From Ahrensia sp. R2A130 (GTDB lineage Bacteria > Pseudomonadota > Alphaproteobacteria > Rhizobiales > Rhizobiaceae), in the NCBI RefSeq assembly GCF_000179775.1, contig NZ_AEEB01000005.1:1-64000 (forward strand): a stretch of DNA of 64,000 nucleotides. Reading direction: 5' to 3'. The position numbers and the translations under genes are program-made. Position 1 is the stretch's first letter. Each line of letters starts with the position of its first letter. This document shows, piece by piece, positions 27,289 through 35,249 of this stretch. The notes beneath the pieces were generated by a model. It was given only the letters and a program-made list of their open reading frames with translations. It made no database searches and was not told the DNA's origin.

Positions 27289-28158
27289 ATGGGCATTATC
27301 ATCGGCCTTATCATTACGCTGGGTTGCGTGCTTGGAGGCTACATGGCGATGGGCGGTAAGCTCATGGTGCTCGCCCAGCCGTGGGAATTTGTCATCATCG
27401 GCGGTGCTGCCATCGGCACATTCCTTATCGCCAACCCGATGCCGGTGGTAAAGGATACCGGTAAGGGTTTGGTCGAAGCATTAAAGGCCAAGGTTCCCGG
27501 CCCCGATGACTACCTTCAAATCCTAGGGCTTCTTCATGCGCTGTTGCGCGAGATGCGCACCAAACCGTCCAGCGAAGTCGAGGGCCATATCGATGCGCCG
27601 GAAGACAGTGAGATCTTCAAAAATTACCCAGTGGTTCTTGGCAACAAGGATCTGACTTTTTTCATCTGTGATTATTGCCGGCTGATCCTCGTCGGCAATG
27701 CCCGTTCCCACGAAGTGGAAGCGTTGATGGAAGAGGAAATTCACACCATCCGGCACGAGCGTATGGAAAGCGTTCACGCGCTCACTGTCATAGGCGATGG
27801 TCTTCCAGCGTTGGGCATCGTTGCGGCCGTTCTGGGCGTGGTGAAAGCGATGGGTGCGATTGATTCATCGCCGGAGATTCTCGGCGGCCTCATCGGCGCT
27901 GCACTTGTTGGTACCTTCGTTGGCATCTTCCTCTCTTACGCCGTCGTCGCGCCAATCGCCGGAAAATTGAAAGCTGTTCGCGAGGCTCATCTGCGCGTCT
28001 ATTTTGTAGCCAAACAAACACTCATCGCATCGATGAACGGTGCCGTACCGCAGATTGCTTTGGAGTTCGGCCGCAAGGCAATTTCCGGTCATGACCGGCC
28101 AAGCATTGACCAGATGGAAGAACAGCTGGCTGGCGGTCCTGTGGCGGCAGCAGCATGA
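27289..28158 (+). CDS. motA: Flagellar stator protein MotA
   Basis: MotA forms the proton channel with MotB. The ATG at 27289 ([20 protein letters not shown]) gives 289 residues; a TTG three codons earlier is less likely. There are four membrane helices: about 1-20, 33-50, 170-190 and 205-225. The cytoplasmic loop holds [20 protein letters not shown], with the charged residues that contact FliG, and the following helix is [18 protein letters not shown]. It starts the rightward arm and overlaps fliM by four bases. Confidence 0.96.
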   Translation: MGIIIGLIITLGCVLGGYMAMGGKLMVLAQPWEFVIIGGAAIGTFLIANPMPVVKDTGKGLVEALKAKVPGPDDYLQILGLLHALLREMRTKPSSEVEGHIDAPEDSEIFKNYPVVLGNKDLTFFICDYCRLILVGNARSHEVEALMEEEIHTIRHERMESVHALTVIGDGLPALGIVAAVLGVVKAMGAIDSSPEILGGLIGAALVGTFVGIFLSYAVVAPIAGKLKAVREAHLRVYFVAKQTLIASMNGAVPQIALEFGRKAISGHDRPSIDQMEEQLAGGPVAAAA

Positions 28159-29087
28159 ACCTTGTGGAACAAACTTTGGAAGACAGACTCCCAGCACGTC
28201 TGCGAGACCAGATGCTTGCAACGCGAAATGCCAACTCATCTAACGTAGAGGCAACAGATGACGTTCAGGCGGACAACACGGTCTTCAAGAACGCAGTGCG
28301 GGACATGGTTTCGGGGCGCGACGATAACCTGCTCGAGCTAGAGGAATTGGGGTGCCGCCTCGCAGTGACGTTGGAAGGTAGTGCCGCTGAGGAACGCCAG
28401 TCCTCGCAGCAGCTCATTCTAGCGACAGAACCTGATTGTGGTCTGACATTCACTCTCGATGCGACAGCGCAGGCGATATGTCTGGCGACATTGACGGGCA
28501 CTAAAACTGTAGGCTCATCACACAATATCGACGGTCCACTCACCCGCGAGTTGATCATCGCAATTGCGAAATCAGTCGTCGGGGCTTTTGCGTTAGCAAG
28601 TAAGATCACTCTGCCGCAGTCTCCTGTCTGGAAATCTCAAGACACTGATAGCGCAAAGTCCGGCAGTCAGAGCGTCGTGCTGGGCATAGCAATTCCACAG
28701 AAACGAAGCGCCGCATTGCTCAAACAAGAGTTCGAAACCGTCCTCGGTCGCATCACATTGAACATCGATGCAAGACTGATGAAGGTTGAAACGCCAAGCG
28801 CGTTCATAGCTAAAGCAACGACACAAGACGCGGTGCTAACATCCGAGATCGATCTGCGTGTCACTGCAACGGCCCGCCGGATGTCGCTGCTTTCAATCGG
28901 CGAGTTGCAAGTGGGTGATGTCATCGGGCTGCCTGACGACAAACTGTCAGTGCGTGCATCCACCAAAGATGGTCCGTTGCTTGAAGGCACCATGGTTCAG
29001 GTCAACGGCCAAGACGTTTTCTGCATCGGCGACATTCTCGCCAGACCCAATTCAGCGCCCACTTCCGACAAGGAGACGCACCAATGA
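28155..29087 (+). CDS. fliM: Flagellar motor switch protein FliM
   Basis: FliM is the C-ring protein that binds CheY-P. This 310-residue form is divergent, as in rhizobia. The N-terminal CheY-binding peptide is not obvious. The middle has [17 protein letters not shown] and SKVRTM-less CheC-like strands. The C-terminal SpoA domain includes [29 protein letters not shown] and [20 protein letters not shown]. Overlaps with motA and fliN (ATGA) and gene order motA-fliM-fliN-fliG support the assignment more than the sequence alone. Confidence 0.88.
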   Translation: MNLVEQTLEDRLPARLRDQMLATRNANSSNVEATDDVQADNTVFKNAVRDMVSGRDDNLLELEELGCRLAVTLEGSAAEERQSSQQLILATEPDCGLTFTLDATAQAICLATLTGTKTVGSSHNIDGPLTRELIIAIAKSVVGAFALASKITLPQSPVWKSQDTDSAKSGSQSVVLGIAIPQKRSAALLKQEFETVLGRITLNIDARLMKVETPSAFIAKATTQDAVLTSEIDLRVTATARRMSLLSIGELQVGDVIGLPDDKLSVRASTKDGPLLEGTMVQVNGQDVFCIGDILARPNSAPTSDKETHQ

Positions 29088-29599
29088 CCAGCGAGCTAGA
29101 TGGGCCTGCAGAAGAAGTAACGCAGACAACATCACCAGAGATCGAAGGCGCACCGGCAACACCACGCTACGATTTCGACAAGGTCGCAGACGCATTGGCG
29201 GATGTGTCACCAGCCGCCTCCAGATCACCTGTCAGTCCTAAGCGTGACGCGACAAATTCCCTTTGGTCGATCCCACTGGATGTCGATGTGGTCTTGGGTC
29301 ATGCCCGCCTTCCCGTATCCGACCTGATGAACCTGAGCATCGGCGACACCCTGTCGCTTGATCGCCGCATCGGCGACCCGGTGGAGATCGTCGCCAATGG
29401 CACAACCATCGCTTGGGGCCAGCTCTGTGCTGTGGACGAGAGCGGTGAACGGTTTGGCGTGCGCCTCACCAAACTTTCCGGCGCGGCAAAAGCAGCACCA
29501 TCGGCAAGGAAAGCATCGGCGGCTGAAACTTCGACCAACAAAAACACAGCAGAAAACGAAGCACCCGCATCTGATGTGAGCGATCAACGTGTCGCCTGA
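29084..29599 (+). CDS. fliN: Flagellar motor switch protein FliN
   Basis: FliN completes the C ring. The 171-residue protein has a poorly conserved acidic N-terminal 60 residues, then a SpoA domain at about 64-133: IPLDVDVVLGHARLPVSDLM, NLSIGDTLSLDRRIGDPVEI, VANGTTIAWGQLCAVDESGE. This is the standard FliN core. A low-complexity A/S/T/N tail follows. It overlaps fliM by 4 bases and fliG by 11. Confidence 0.92.
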   Translation: MTSELDGPAEEVTQTTSPEIEGAPATPRYDFDKVADALADVSPAASRSPVSPKRDATNSLWSIPLDVDVVLGHARLPVSDLMNLSIGDTLSLDRRIGDPVEIVANGTTIAWGQLCAVDESGERFGVRLTKLSGAAKAAPSARKASAAETSTNKNTAENEAPASDVSDQRVA

Positions 29600-30617
29600 C
29601 AAAACAACATCCAAACCCGTTACACCTGTGGTGCCGGAAGAAGTGGCAGCTCTGCTTGTTGCAATGGGGCGTGAACGCGCCGCGAAACTGCTGTCTCATT
29701 TCTCACCTGAGGAAACCCGGAGTCTTCGTAATGCAGGTGGTTCGATCCAGGATCTCCCGCAAGACCGCTTTGATGCTCTGGTGGATGAGATGGAAAACAC
29801 ATGGTTGGCAGGCGCAGGCATCGTGGACGCCAACCGTCGCTTTGCCGATCTGCTGGAGCCTGCTCCTGAGCCCGAACCAGAGACGGGAGAGATCCCGCAG
29901 CTGGAAGAGACCGTTGCTCCTCTGGATACATGGCAGGCATTGAGCACCATGAAACGCGATGATCTGGTAGCGTTTCTAAAGACTGAAAACCCCGGTGTGA
30001 CAGCGTTCATTTTGCTCCAAATAGATTCAGCAATCGCTGCTGAAATTCTCGCTTCTCTTGATGATGAAAACCGTGACTTGATCGCTTCGGCAATGGTTGA
30101 ACAAGCCGGACCTCCCGAACCTTTCAGAGAAATAGCTGCTGACTGGTTATCGACCACATTCGAACTAACGGGGACAGTCGAGAAGCAAGCCGGTGAACCC
30201 GGTCGCGTCGCTGATATCGTTAACCGTATGTCGGCAGAAAAGGGCGATGCGCTGCTCGCTTCACTGCGTGGCTCGACAGCTGCAGACCGCTTCGCGGAAG
30301 TCGAAACGCGCGTCTTCCGCTTCGGCGATATTGTACGCCTGTCACAAACTGCACGCGCCACAATTTTCGATAAATGCCCTGCTGACCGCACAGTACTGGC
30401 GCTTACAGGCGTAGAACCAGAAGTTCGCGAAGCCGCACTTTCATCCCTGGGTCAACGCGCACGTCGGATGATCGAAAGCGAGTTGGAAGGTGGCGCACCC
30501 ATCAAACAGGAAGCTATAGATGATGCGCGACGGATGATCGCCGGTATGGTATTGTCGCTGGTTGCAGAAGGCGCAATCGAGCTCCCCAAGCAGGATGAGA
30601 CCGAGGCGCAAAGCTAG
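29589..30617 (+). CDS. fliG: Flagellar motor switch protein FliG
   Basis: FliG transmits torque from the stator. The 342-residue protein starts with GTG inside the end of fliN. The N-terminal domain (EEVAALLVAMGRERAAKLLS, HFSPEETRSL) binds FliF, and the middle has ENPGVTAFILLQIDSAIAAE. The C-terminal domain contains FRFGDIVRLS and SSLGQRARRMIESELEGGAP, where the charged torque residues lie. Length is normal. flhB follows after 3 bases. Confidence 0.94.
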   Translation: MSPDKTTSKPVTPVVPEEVAALLVAMGRERAAKLLSHFSPEETRSLRNAGGSIQDLPQDRFDALVDEMENTWLAGAGIVDANRRFADLLEPAPEPEPETGEIPQLEETVAPLDTWQALSTMKRDDLVAFLKTENPGVTAFILLQIDSAIAAEILASLDDENRDLIASAMVEQAGPPEPFREIAADWLSTTFELTGTVEKQAGEPGRVADIVNRMSAEKGDALLASLRGSTAADRFAEVETRVFRFGDIVRLSQTARATIFDKCPADRTVLALTGVEPEVREAALSSLGQRARRMIESELEGGAPIKQEAIDDARRMIAGMVLSLVAEGAIELPKQDETEAQS

Positions 30618-30620
30618 GCC

Positions 30621-31685
30621 ATGTCCGATGAAGATGATGGCTCAAAAAGCGAAGAGCCATCTGAGAAAAAAATCAAAGACGCGCTCGACAAGGGGCAGAC
30701 TGCGGTGTCCCGAGAGGTGGCCATCGTCGCATCACTCATCGTGCTCACAGTTTTCGTTTCAACTTTTGCACGCGACATGGCGGTTGGTCTGTCCGACAAA
30801 CTGGGCGGCCTTTGGGAACATGCGGGCACGATCAGAATTCTTTCAGGCAGCGACGCAGCAACCTTGAGCGGAAGCATAGCAGCTGAAGCTTCACTAGCAC
30901 TGGCAGCATTTCTCATCATGGTCATTATAGGTGCGCTGATATCGGCATTCATTCAAGCAGAACCGCGCATGGTCGCAGACCGTATCACCCCAAAATACGA
31001 GCGCATCTCACCGGCAAAAGGCGCCAAACGGTTGTTCGGCCAACAGGGCCTATTCGACTTTGCAAAGCAGTTGGCGAAACTATCTGTCGCCACCACAGCC
31101 GTGGTCAGCGTGTTAGCAGGCGCACCAGAAAAAATGATGCAGGCCATGCCGCTGGGGCCTTATTACATCGGCGATACCGTCCGTGATTTACTGGGCGGAA
31201 TGTTGACCGCCATTTTGCTCGCCATGGTGTTCGTAGCGGTCGTCGATGTGGTGTGGACACGCTTTTCCTGGCGCAAAGGTCTTCGTATGTCGCTGAAGGA
31301 AGTGAAAGACGAGGTGAAGCAATCCGATGGCGATCCGATCGTAAAAGCACGCCAGCAATCGGTCGCCCGCGACCGTGCCAGAAATCGCATGATGGAAGCC
31401 GTACCCAACGCGACACTTGTTGTGGCCAATCCCATCCACGTTGCGGTCGCGCTGCGTTATGATCCCACAAAGGACGTGGCACCGGTGGTAGTGGCAAAGG
31501 GGCAAGAACGCCTGTGCTGGCGCATTCGGGAGATCGCCGAAGAAGCTGGTGTGCCGGTGGTAGAAAACATCCCTGTCGCCCGCGGCCTGCACAAATCTGT
31601 ACCGCTAGGCGCGTTGATTCCGGAAAGTTTCTACGTGGTGGTGGCAGAACTCATCAAACAGTTAGAAACCGCGCACCGCTCCTGA
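30621..31685 (+). CDS. flhB: Flagellar export switch protein FlhB
   Basis: FlhB controls the change from hook to filament export. The 354-residue protein begins MSDEDDGSKSEEPSEKKIKD and has four membrane helices between about 30 and 210, then the cytoplasmic linker WTRFSWRKGLRMSLKEVKDE and RNRMMEAVPNATLVVANPIH. The autocleavage motif, normally NPTH, reads NPIH here. The gene ends the rightward flagellar arm. The substituted Thr is noted as a finding. Confidence 0.95.
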   Translation: MSDEDDGSKSEEPSEKKIKDALDKGQTAVSREVAIVASLIVLTVFVSTFARDMAVGLSDKLGGLWEHAGTIRILSGSDAATLSGSIAAEASLALAAFLIMVIIGALISAFIQAEPRMVADRITPKYERISPAKGAKRLFGQQGLFDFAKQLAKLSVATTAVVSVLAGAPEKMMQAMPLGPYYIGDTVRDLLGGMLTAILLAMVFVAVVDVVWTRFSWRKGLRMSLKEVKDEVKQSDGDPIVKARQQSVARDRARNRMMEAVPNATLVVANPIHVAVALRYDPTKDVAPVVVAKGQERLCWRIREIAEEAGVPVVENIPVARGLHKSVPLGALIPESFYVVVAELIKQLETAHRS

Positions 31686-31825
31686 ACGAACTCCCATATT
31701 ACGAGGGCATGGGCCGTGCGTGAAACGCTATCATGAAGGTTGACACTTGGACGCGCCATGTGCCGCGCTACAGAATACACCACAACGTCTCGCCAGCACT
31801 CATTCTTCGGGTTAGACAACAGTCG

Positions 31826-32197
31826 ATGATCAAAACCAATCGCCCCTTCCTGCTCGATATGCTGCGCGAATTGCGGCAGCCGCTGGCGACGCTTGCCTGC
31901 CTTCTGGTGGTCGTCAATCTGGCAATGACCACGGCAGCTGCCGCGCCCGGCACAGCATGGTCGAGCCTGTGTATTGGCACGACTGCAATAGCGCCCGATG
32001 GCGACACGAAACCCACGGCAACAACCTGCAAGCACTGTTGTCTGAGCGTCTGGTCAGGATTGATACCGCAAACGGCAAATGGTTTGACGGTCGCCTTTGG
32101 CAGCGCTCATATCTTGAAAGCTGCGAAAGCATTCGCGCTTCACCTACGACCAGCAACAAATCTCCACGGCCCTAGGGCTCCGCCTGCACTGATCTGA
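31826..32197 (+). CDS. Small DUF2946-like membrane protein
   Basis: This 123-residue protein probably sits in the inner membrane with a periplasmic cysteine-rich loop. From ATG 31826 it has one hydrophobic segment (PLATLACLLVVVNLAMTTAA) and then WSSLCIGTTAIAP and TTCKHCCLSVW, with a final GPRAPPAL. These C-x-x-C and terminal features recall the DUF2946 family, often found beside copper genes; a copper chaperone gene follows after 48 bases. Two ATGs (31826, 31859) and one upstream at 31733 are possible and none has a strong Shine-Dalgarno. Confidence 0.55.
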   Translation: MIKTNRPFLLDMLRELRQPLATLACLLVVVNLAMTTAAAAPGTAWSSLCIGTTAIAPDGDTKPTATTCKHCCLSVWSGLIPQTANGLTVAFGSAHILKAAKAFALHLRPATNLHGPRAPPALI

Positions 32198-32245
32198 ATT
32201 TACGCGAGTTTTTCGCACCAATTTCAGTTCACTCAGGAGACAGAT

Positions 32246-32806
32246 ATGTCCAAAACAACCTCGCGCCTCATCATCGCAGCCGCCGTCGTAGTGGCCGTTG
32301 CAGGCACCGCATATGCAGCCATGACGATGATGCACCACGACATGAGCCACGGCGATCACGACCAACTGCAAAACGCATCCATGAAAATGGGGGAAACGGT
32401 CAAGGTCGGCGACCTTGAAATTGTTGGCGCATGGACCCGCCAGACGCCACCCAATGCGAAGGTCGGCGGCGGCTATTTAACCGTTACAAACAACGGCACG
32501 ACAGCAGACAGGCTAATTGGCGGTTCAGCTAATTTCGCAGGCCGCGTGGAGGTGCACGAAATGTCCGTGACCGACGGCATCATGAAAATGGCAGAGTTGA
32601 AAGACGGTCTCACCATCGAGCCCGGTGCAACTGTTCAGCTCAAACCCGGTAGCTTCCATCTCATGTTTATGGAAATGAAAGCGTCGCCGAAAGAAGGTGA
32701 TACAGTTCCCGTCACCCTAACCTTCGCTAATGCCGGAGAGGTAACAGTTCAGATGCCTGTTGCCGCAATCGGCGCGGGCGCACCCGCTAACCATTCAGGC
32801 CACTGA
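32246..32806 (+). CDS. PCuAC-type periplasmic copper chaperone
   Basis: PCuAC proteins deliver Cu(I) to the CuA site of cytochrome oxidase. The 186-residue precursor has a signal or anchor segment (LIIAAAVVVAVAGTAYAAMT), then a His/Met-rich stretch (MMHHDMSHGDHD) that may bind copper. The conserved domain begins GDLEIVGAWTRQTPPNAKVG and carries the ligand pattern HEM...MKM and later GSFHLMFMEM. The C-terminus again ends in His (HSGH). GGAGA precedes the ATG. It converges on the GntR gene, 5 bases apart. Confidence 0.92.
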   Translation: MSKTTSRLIIAAAVVVAVAGTAYAAMTMMHHDMSHGDHDQLQNASMKMGETVKVGDLEIVGAWTRQTPPNAKVGGGYLTVTNNGTTADRLIGGSANFAGRVEVHEMSVTDGIMKMAELKDGLTIEPGATVQLKPGSFHLMFMEMKASPKEGDTVPVTLTFANAGEVTVQMPVAAIGAGAPANHSGH

Positions 32807-32811
32807 AAACG

Positions 32812-33558
32812 TTACCTCAGCGAAATGTCATAATGCAGATCGTCCGTCACGTATCGGCTCGAACGGACCTCCACCACACGGTCCATGATATCGATGGCGC
32901 GGCGGTCGACCTGCAACAGGGGTGATCCCTGCGGAACATCCAAAGCTGCGGCGTCCGCAACATTTGCGGCTGCCGCCTTCAACCGTTCCCTCGCACCCAC
33001 AACAGCGATACCGTAGGAGCGCTGGAACAAGGCATAGAGCGCGTTGGGCAATTCGCCCCGCTCGTGCAGGCCTGGAAACAGCGAGACCGGAAACACGATG
33101 GTCTCCCGCACGACAGGTTTGCCAGCCACCGCGCGCACCCGCACTAACTCATAAACCTTGTCGCCTGATGAGGTAAGCACAGCTCGTTCTGCCGCACGAA
33201 TGTTTCGCTTTTTTATTTTCTCGGTCAGCAAATGCGGTTGCACCTGTGCGCCGTCCTCGTCCCGCAAACGAAAGAAATGAAACAGCGCACTTTCCGGTGT
33301 CGTGGTAGCAACGAACGTTCCCAAACCCTGCCGCCGTTGCAAAATGCCTTTGCTTTCCAGCAGCGAAAGACCCTTCCGCGCAGTGCCTTGGCTGACACCC
33401 AGTTCAACACCCAAATCTTTCTCACTCGGCAATATCGCGCCCGGCCCCAGTTCACCGCTGACCACACGGTTGGTGATGGCCTCGACGACCGATTGATAAA
33501 GAGGAGTGGCCAAACGAGATTCCTGAAACTTTTTTTTAGCGCTCAATCGACGCGACAA
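32812..33558 (-). CDS. GntR-family regulator (HutC/UTRA type)
   Basis: This 248-residue protein is a transcriptional regulator. The N-terminal winged helix is YQSVVEAITNRVVSGELGPG, AILPSEKDLGVELGVSQGTA, RKGLSLLESKGILQRRQGLG, which is textbook GntR. The C-terminal half (about 90-245) fits a UTRA ligand-binding domain: VYELVRVRAVAGKPVVRETI, and LLQVDRRAIDIMDRVVEVRS. It is divergent from the sulfo-lyase genes and a 16-bp palindrome lies between, so it most likely represses them until sulfolactate or a related acid binds. The start is unclear: TTG at 33558 or 33546, both without a good Shine-Dalgarno. Confidence 0.88.
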   Translation of the reverse strand: MSRRLSAKKKFQESRLATPLYQSVVEAITNRVVSGELGPGAILPSEKDLGVELGVSQGTARKGLSLLESKGILQRRQGLGTFVATTTPESALFHFFRLRDEDGAQVQPHLLTEKIKKRNIRAAERAVLTSSGDKVYELVRVRAVAGKPVVRETIVFPVSLFPGLHERGELPNALYALFQRSYGIAVVGARERLKAAAANVADAAALDVPQGSPLLQVDRRAIDIMDRVVEVRSSRYVTDDLHYDISLR

Positions 33559-33570
33559 AGGGTTGCAACT

Positions 33571-33586
33571 ACTCTTATATAAGAGT
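33571..33586. promoter_or_regulatory. Perfect 16-bp palindrome, likely GntR operator
   Basis: ACTCTTATATAAGAGT is a perfect palindrome. It lies 12 bases before the regulator's first codon and about 50 bases before suyA, where it could block both promoters. A central TATA with flanking symmetric arms is usual for HutC-type operators, though the exact sequence is not the classic GT-N4-AC form. Confidence 0.65.
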
Positions 33587-33638
33587 TATAGAACCATCAC
33601 AACACTCAATCCTACTTCGTAACCGCTGGAGAAACCCC

Positions 33639-33929
33639 TTGAGCAATATTCCACAACTTCTGGTCCATGACCACGAGGACAATGTCGGCGTCGTCGTCGT
33701 CGAAGGCCTGACCGCTGGCACCGAAATGCTGTGCGTCGTCACCCACGACAACTCTTCCTTCAAACTCACCGCAAACGACGATGTGCCGATCGGCCACAAG
33801 ATCGCGCTCAAGGACATCGCCGAAGGCGACACCGCCACCAAATATGGCGAAGATATCGGCAAGTTCGTCGGCGCTGTGAAAAAAGGCTGCCACGTCCACA
33901 CGCAGAATCTGAAAACCAAACGCTGGTAA
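33639..33929 (+). CDS. suyA: Sulfolactate sulfo-lyase small subunit-like protein (SAF domain)
   Basis: SuyA with SuyB cleaves (R)-sulfolactate to pyruvate and sulfite in the cytoplasm. The 96-residue protein is a single SAF/UxaA N-terminal domain: PQLLVHDHEDNVGVVVVEGL, VPIGHKIALKDIAEGDTATK, YGEDIGKFVGAVKKGCHVHT. The His in GHKIAL and the last HVHT are typical of this domain. The start is TTG with GGAG 7 bases upstream. The separate small subunit favours SuyA over altronate or galactarate dehydratase, in which this domain is usually fused. The substrate is inferred from remembered family resemblance. Confidence 0.75.
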   Translation: MSNIPQLLVHDHEDNVGVVVVEGLTAGTEMLCVVTHDNSSFKLTANDDVPIGHKIALKDIAEGDTATKYGEDIGKFVGAVKKGCHVHTQNLKTKRW

Positions 33930-33991
33930 GAGGCATTCGCCTCCCGCTCTTTTAAAATTACGCAGCCTGATTGGCTGACAAGGAGACAACA

Positions 33992-35158
33992 ATGTCCGAT
34001 AAAATCATGGCCTACCGCCGCGACAATGGCCGCGTGGGCGTTCGCAACCACGTTATCATTCTGCCCGTGGACGATATTTCAAACGCTGCTTGTGAAGCCG
34101 TTTGCAACAACATCAAAGGCACTATGGCGATCCCACACGCCTATGGTCGTCTGCAGTTCGGTGAAGATCTTGACGTACATTTCCGCACCATCATCGGCAC
34201 CGGCGCCAACCCGAACGTTGCCGCTGTCGTGGTAATCGGCATCGAGCCAGGCTGGACCGACAAGATCGTCAAAGGCATCGAAGCCACCGGCAAGCCCGTC
34301 TTCGGCATCTCCATCGAGCAGAAGGGTGATCTCGAAACCATCCGTCAGGCATCGTGGAAAGCGAAAGAGTTCGTCCACTACGCATCCGAGCTTCAGCGCG
34401 AAGAGTGTGATATGTCGGAACTGTGGGTTTCCACCAAATGCGGCGAGTCCGACACAACCACCGGCCTCGGCTCCTGCCCGACCGTCGGCAACATGTACGA
34501 CAAGCTTCTGCCAAAAGGCATCACGGGTTTCTTCGGTGAAACATCAGAGATCACCGGTGCAGAACATATCTGCGTCAAGAAAGCGGCTAACGAAGAAGTC
34601 GGCCAGCGCTGGTACAAGATGTGGGAAGCCTATCAGAACGACGTCATCTTCGCCCACCAGACCGATGATCTGTCCGACAGCCAGCCCACCAAGGGCAACA
34701 TCGAAGGCGGCCTGACCACCATCGAAGAAAAAGCCCTCGGCAACCTTGAGAAAATCGGTCGCACCAGCACCTATATCGACATTCTCGAGCCCGCCGAGGC
34801 GCCTGCCAAAGGCAACGGCCTCTACTTCATGGATTCATCGTCTGCCGCTGCAGAATGTGTGACACTGATGGCCGCCGGTGGCGCTGTCATTCATACGTTC
34901 CCAACAGGACAGGGCAACGTTGTTGGTAACCCAATCGTGCCGGTCATCAAGATCACTGCCAACCCGCGCACCGTTCGCACCATGTCCGAGCACGTGGACG
35001 TCGACGTGACGGGCATCCTGACCCGCGAAAAAACCATCGACGAAGCCGGTGATGACCTGATCGAAATGATCCGCCGCACCGCCAATGGTCGCAACACTGC
35101 AGCCGAAGCGCTGGGCCATCGCGAGTTCTCCATGACGAAGCTTTACCGCTCCGCATAA
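33992..35158 (+). CDS. suyB: Sulfolactate sulfo-lyase large subunit-like protein (UxaA family)
   Basis: SuyB is the catalytic large subunit. ATG 33992 ([20 protein letters not shown]) is chosen because AAGGAG lies 6 bases upstream; it gives 388 residues, the expected SuyB size. Family stretches include [60 protein letters not shown] and [20 protein letters not shown]. The cysteine in TKCGESD may bind iron, as in UxaA relatives. Other UxaA-family substrates (altronate, other sugar acids) are not excluded. A strong terminator follows, so suyAB form a two-gene unit. Confidence 0.78.
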   Translation: MSDKIMAYRRDNGRVGVRNHVIILPVDDISNAACEAVCNNIKGTMAIPHAYGRLQFGEDLDVHFRTIIGTGANPNVAAVVVIGIEPGWTDKIVKGIEATGKPVFGISIEQKGDLETIRQASWKAKEFVHYASELQREECDMSELWVSTKCGESDTTTGLGSCPTVGNMYDKLLPKGITGFFGETSEITGAEHICVKKAANEEVGQRWYKMWEAYQNDVIFAHQTDDLSDSQPTKGNIEGGLTTIEEKALGNLEKIGRTSTYIDILEPAEAPAKGNGLYFMDSSSAAAECVTLMAAGGAVIHTFPTGQGNVVGNPIVPVIKITANPRTVRTMSEHVDVDVTGILTREKTIDEAGDDLIEMIRRTANGRNTAAEALGHREFSMTKLYRSA

Positions 35159-35179
35159 GAACTACTCCGAACTTCCAGA

Positions 35180-35213
35180 CGCCCGGTTCTGCCCCAGCAG
35201 AGCCGGGCGTTTG
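35180..35213 (+). terminator. Rho-independent terminator after suyB
   Basis: A 13-pair stem (CGCCCGGTTCTGC with GCAGAGCCGGGCG, one G-U pair) and a CCCA loop are followed by TTTG. It lies 20 bases past suyB, separating it from dctB, and rules out dctB starts within it. Confidence 0.85.
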
Positions 35214-35249
35214 CATGTCCGGTGTTGGCAAATCAGCACCAGCATCGCT

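Noticed and set aside
33639-35158. Altronate dehydratase UxaA for the UxaA-type pair
   Set aside because: UxaA is usually one longer chain with the small domain fused; here two subunits of SuyA and SuyB size are present. Not fully excluded.
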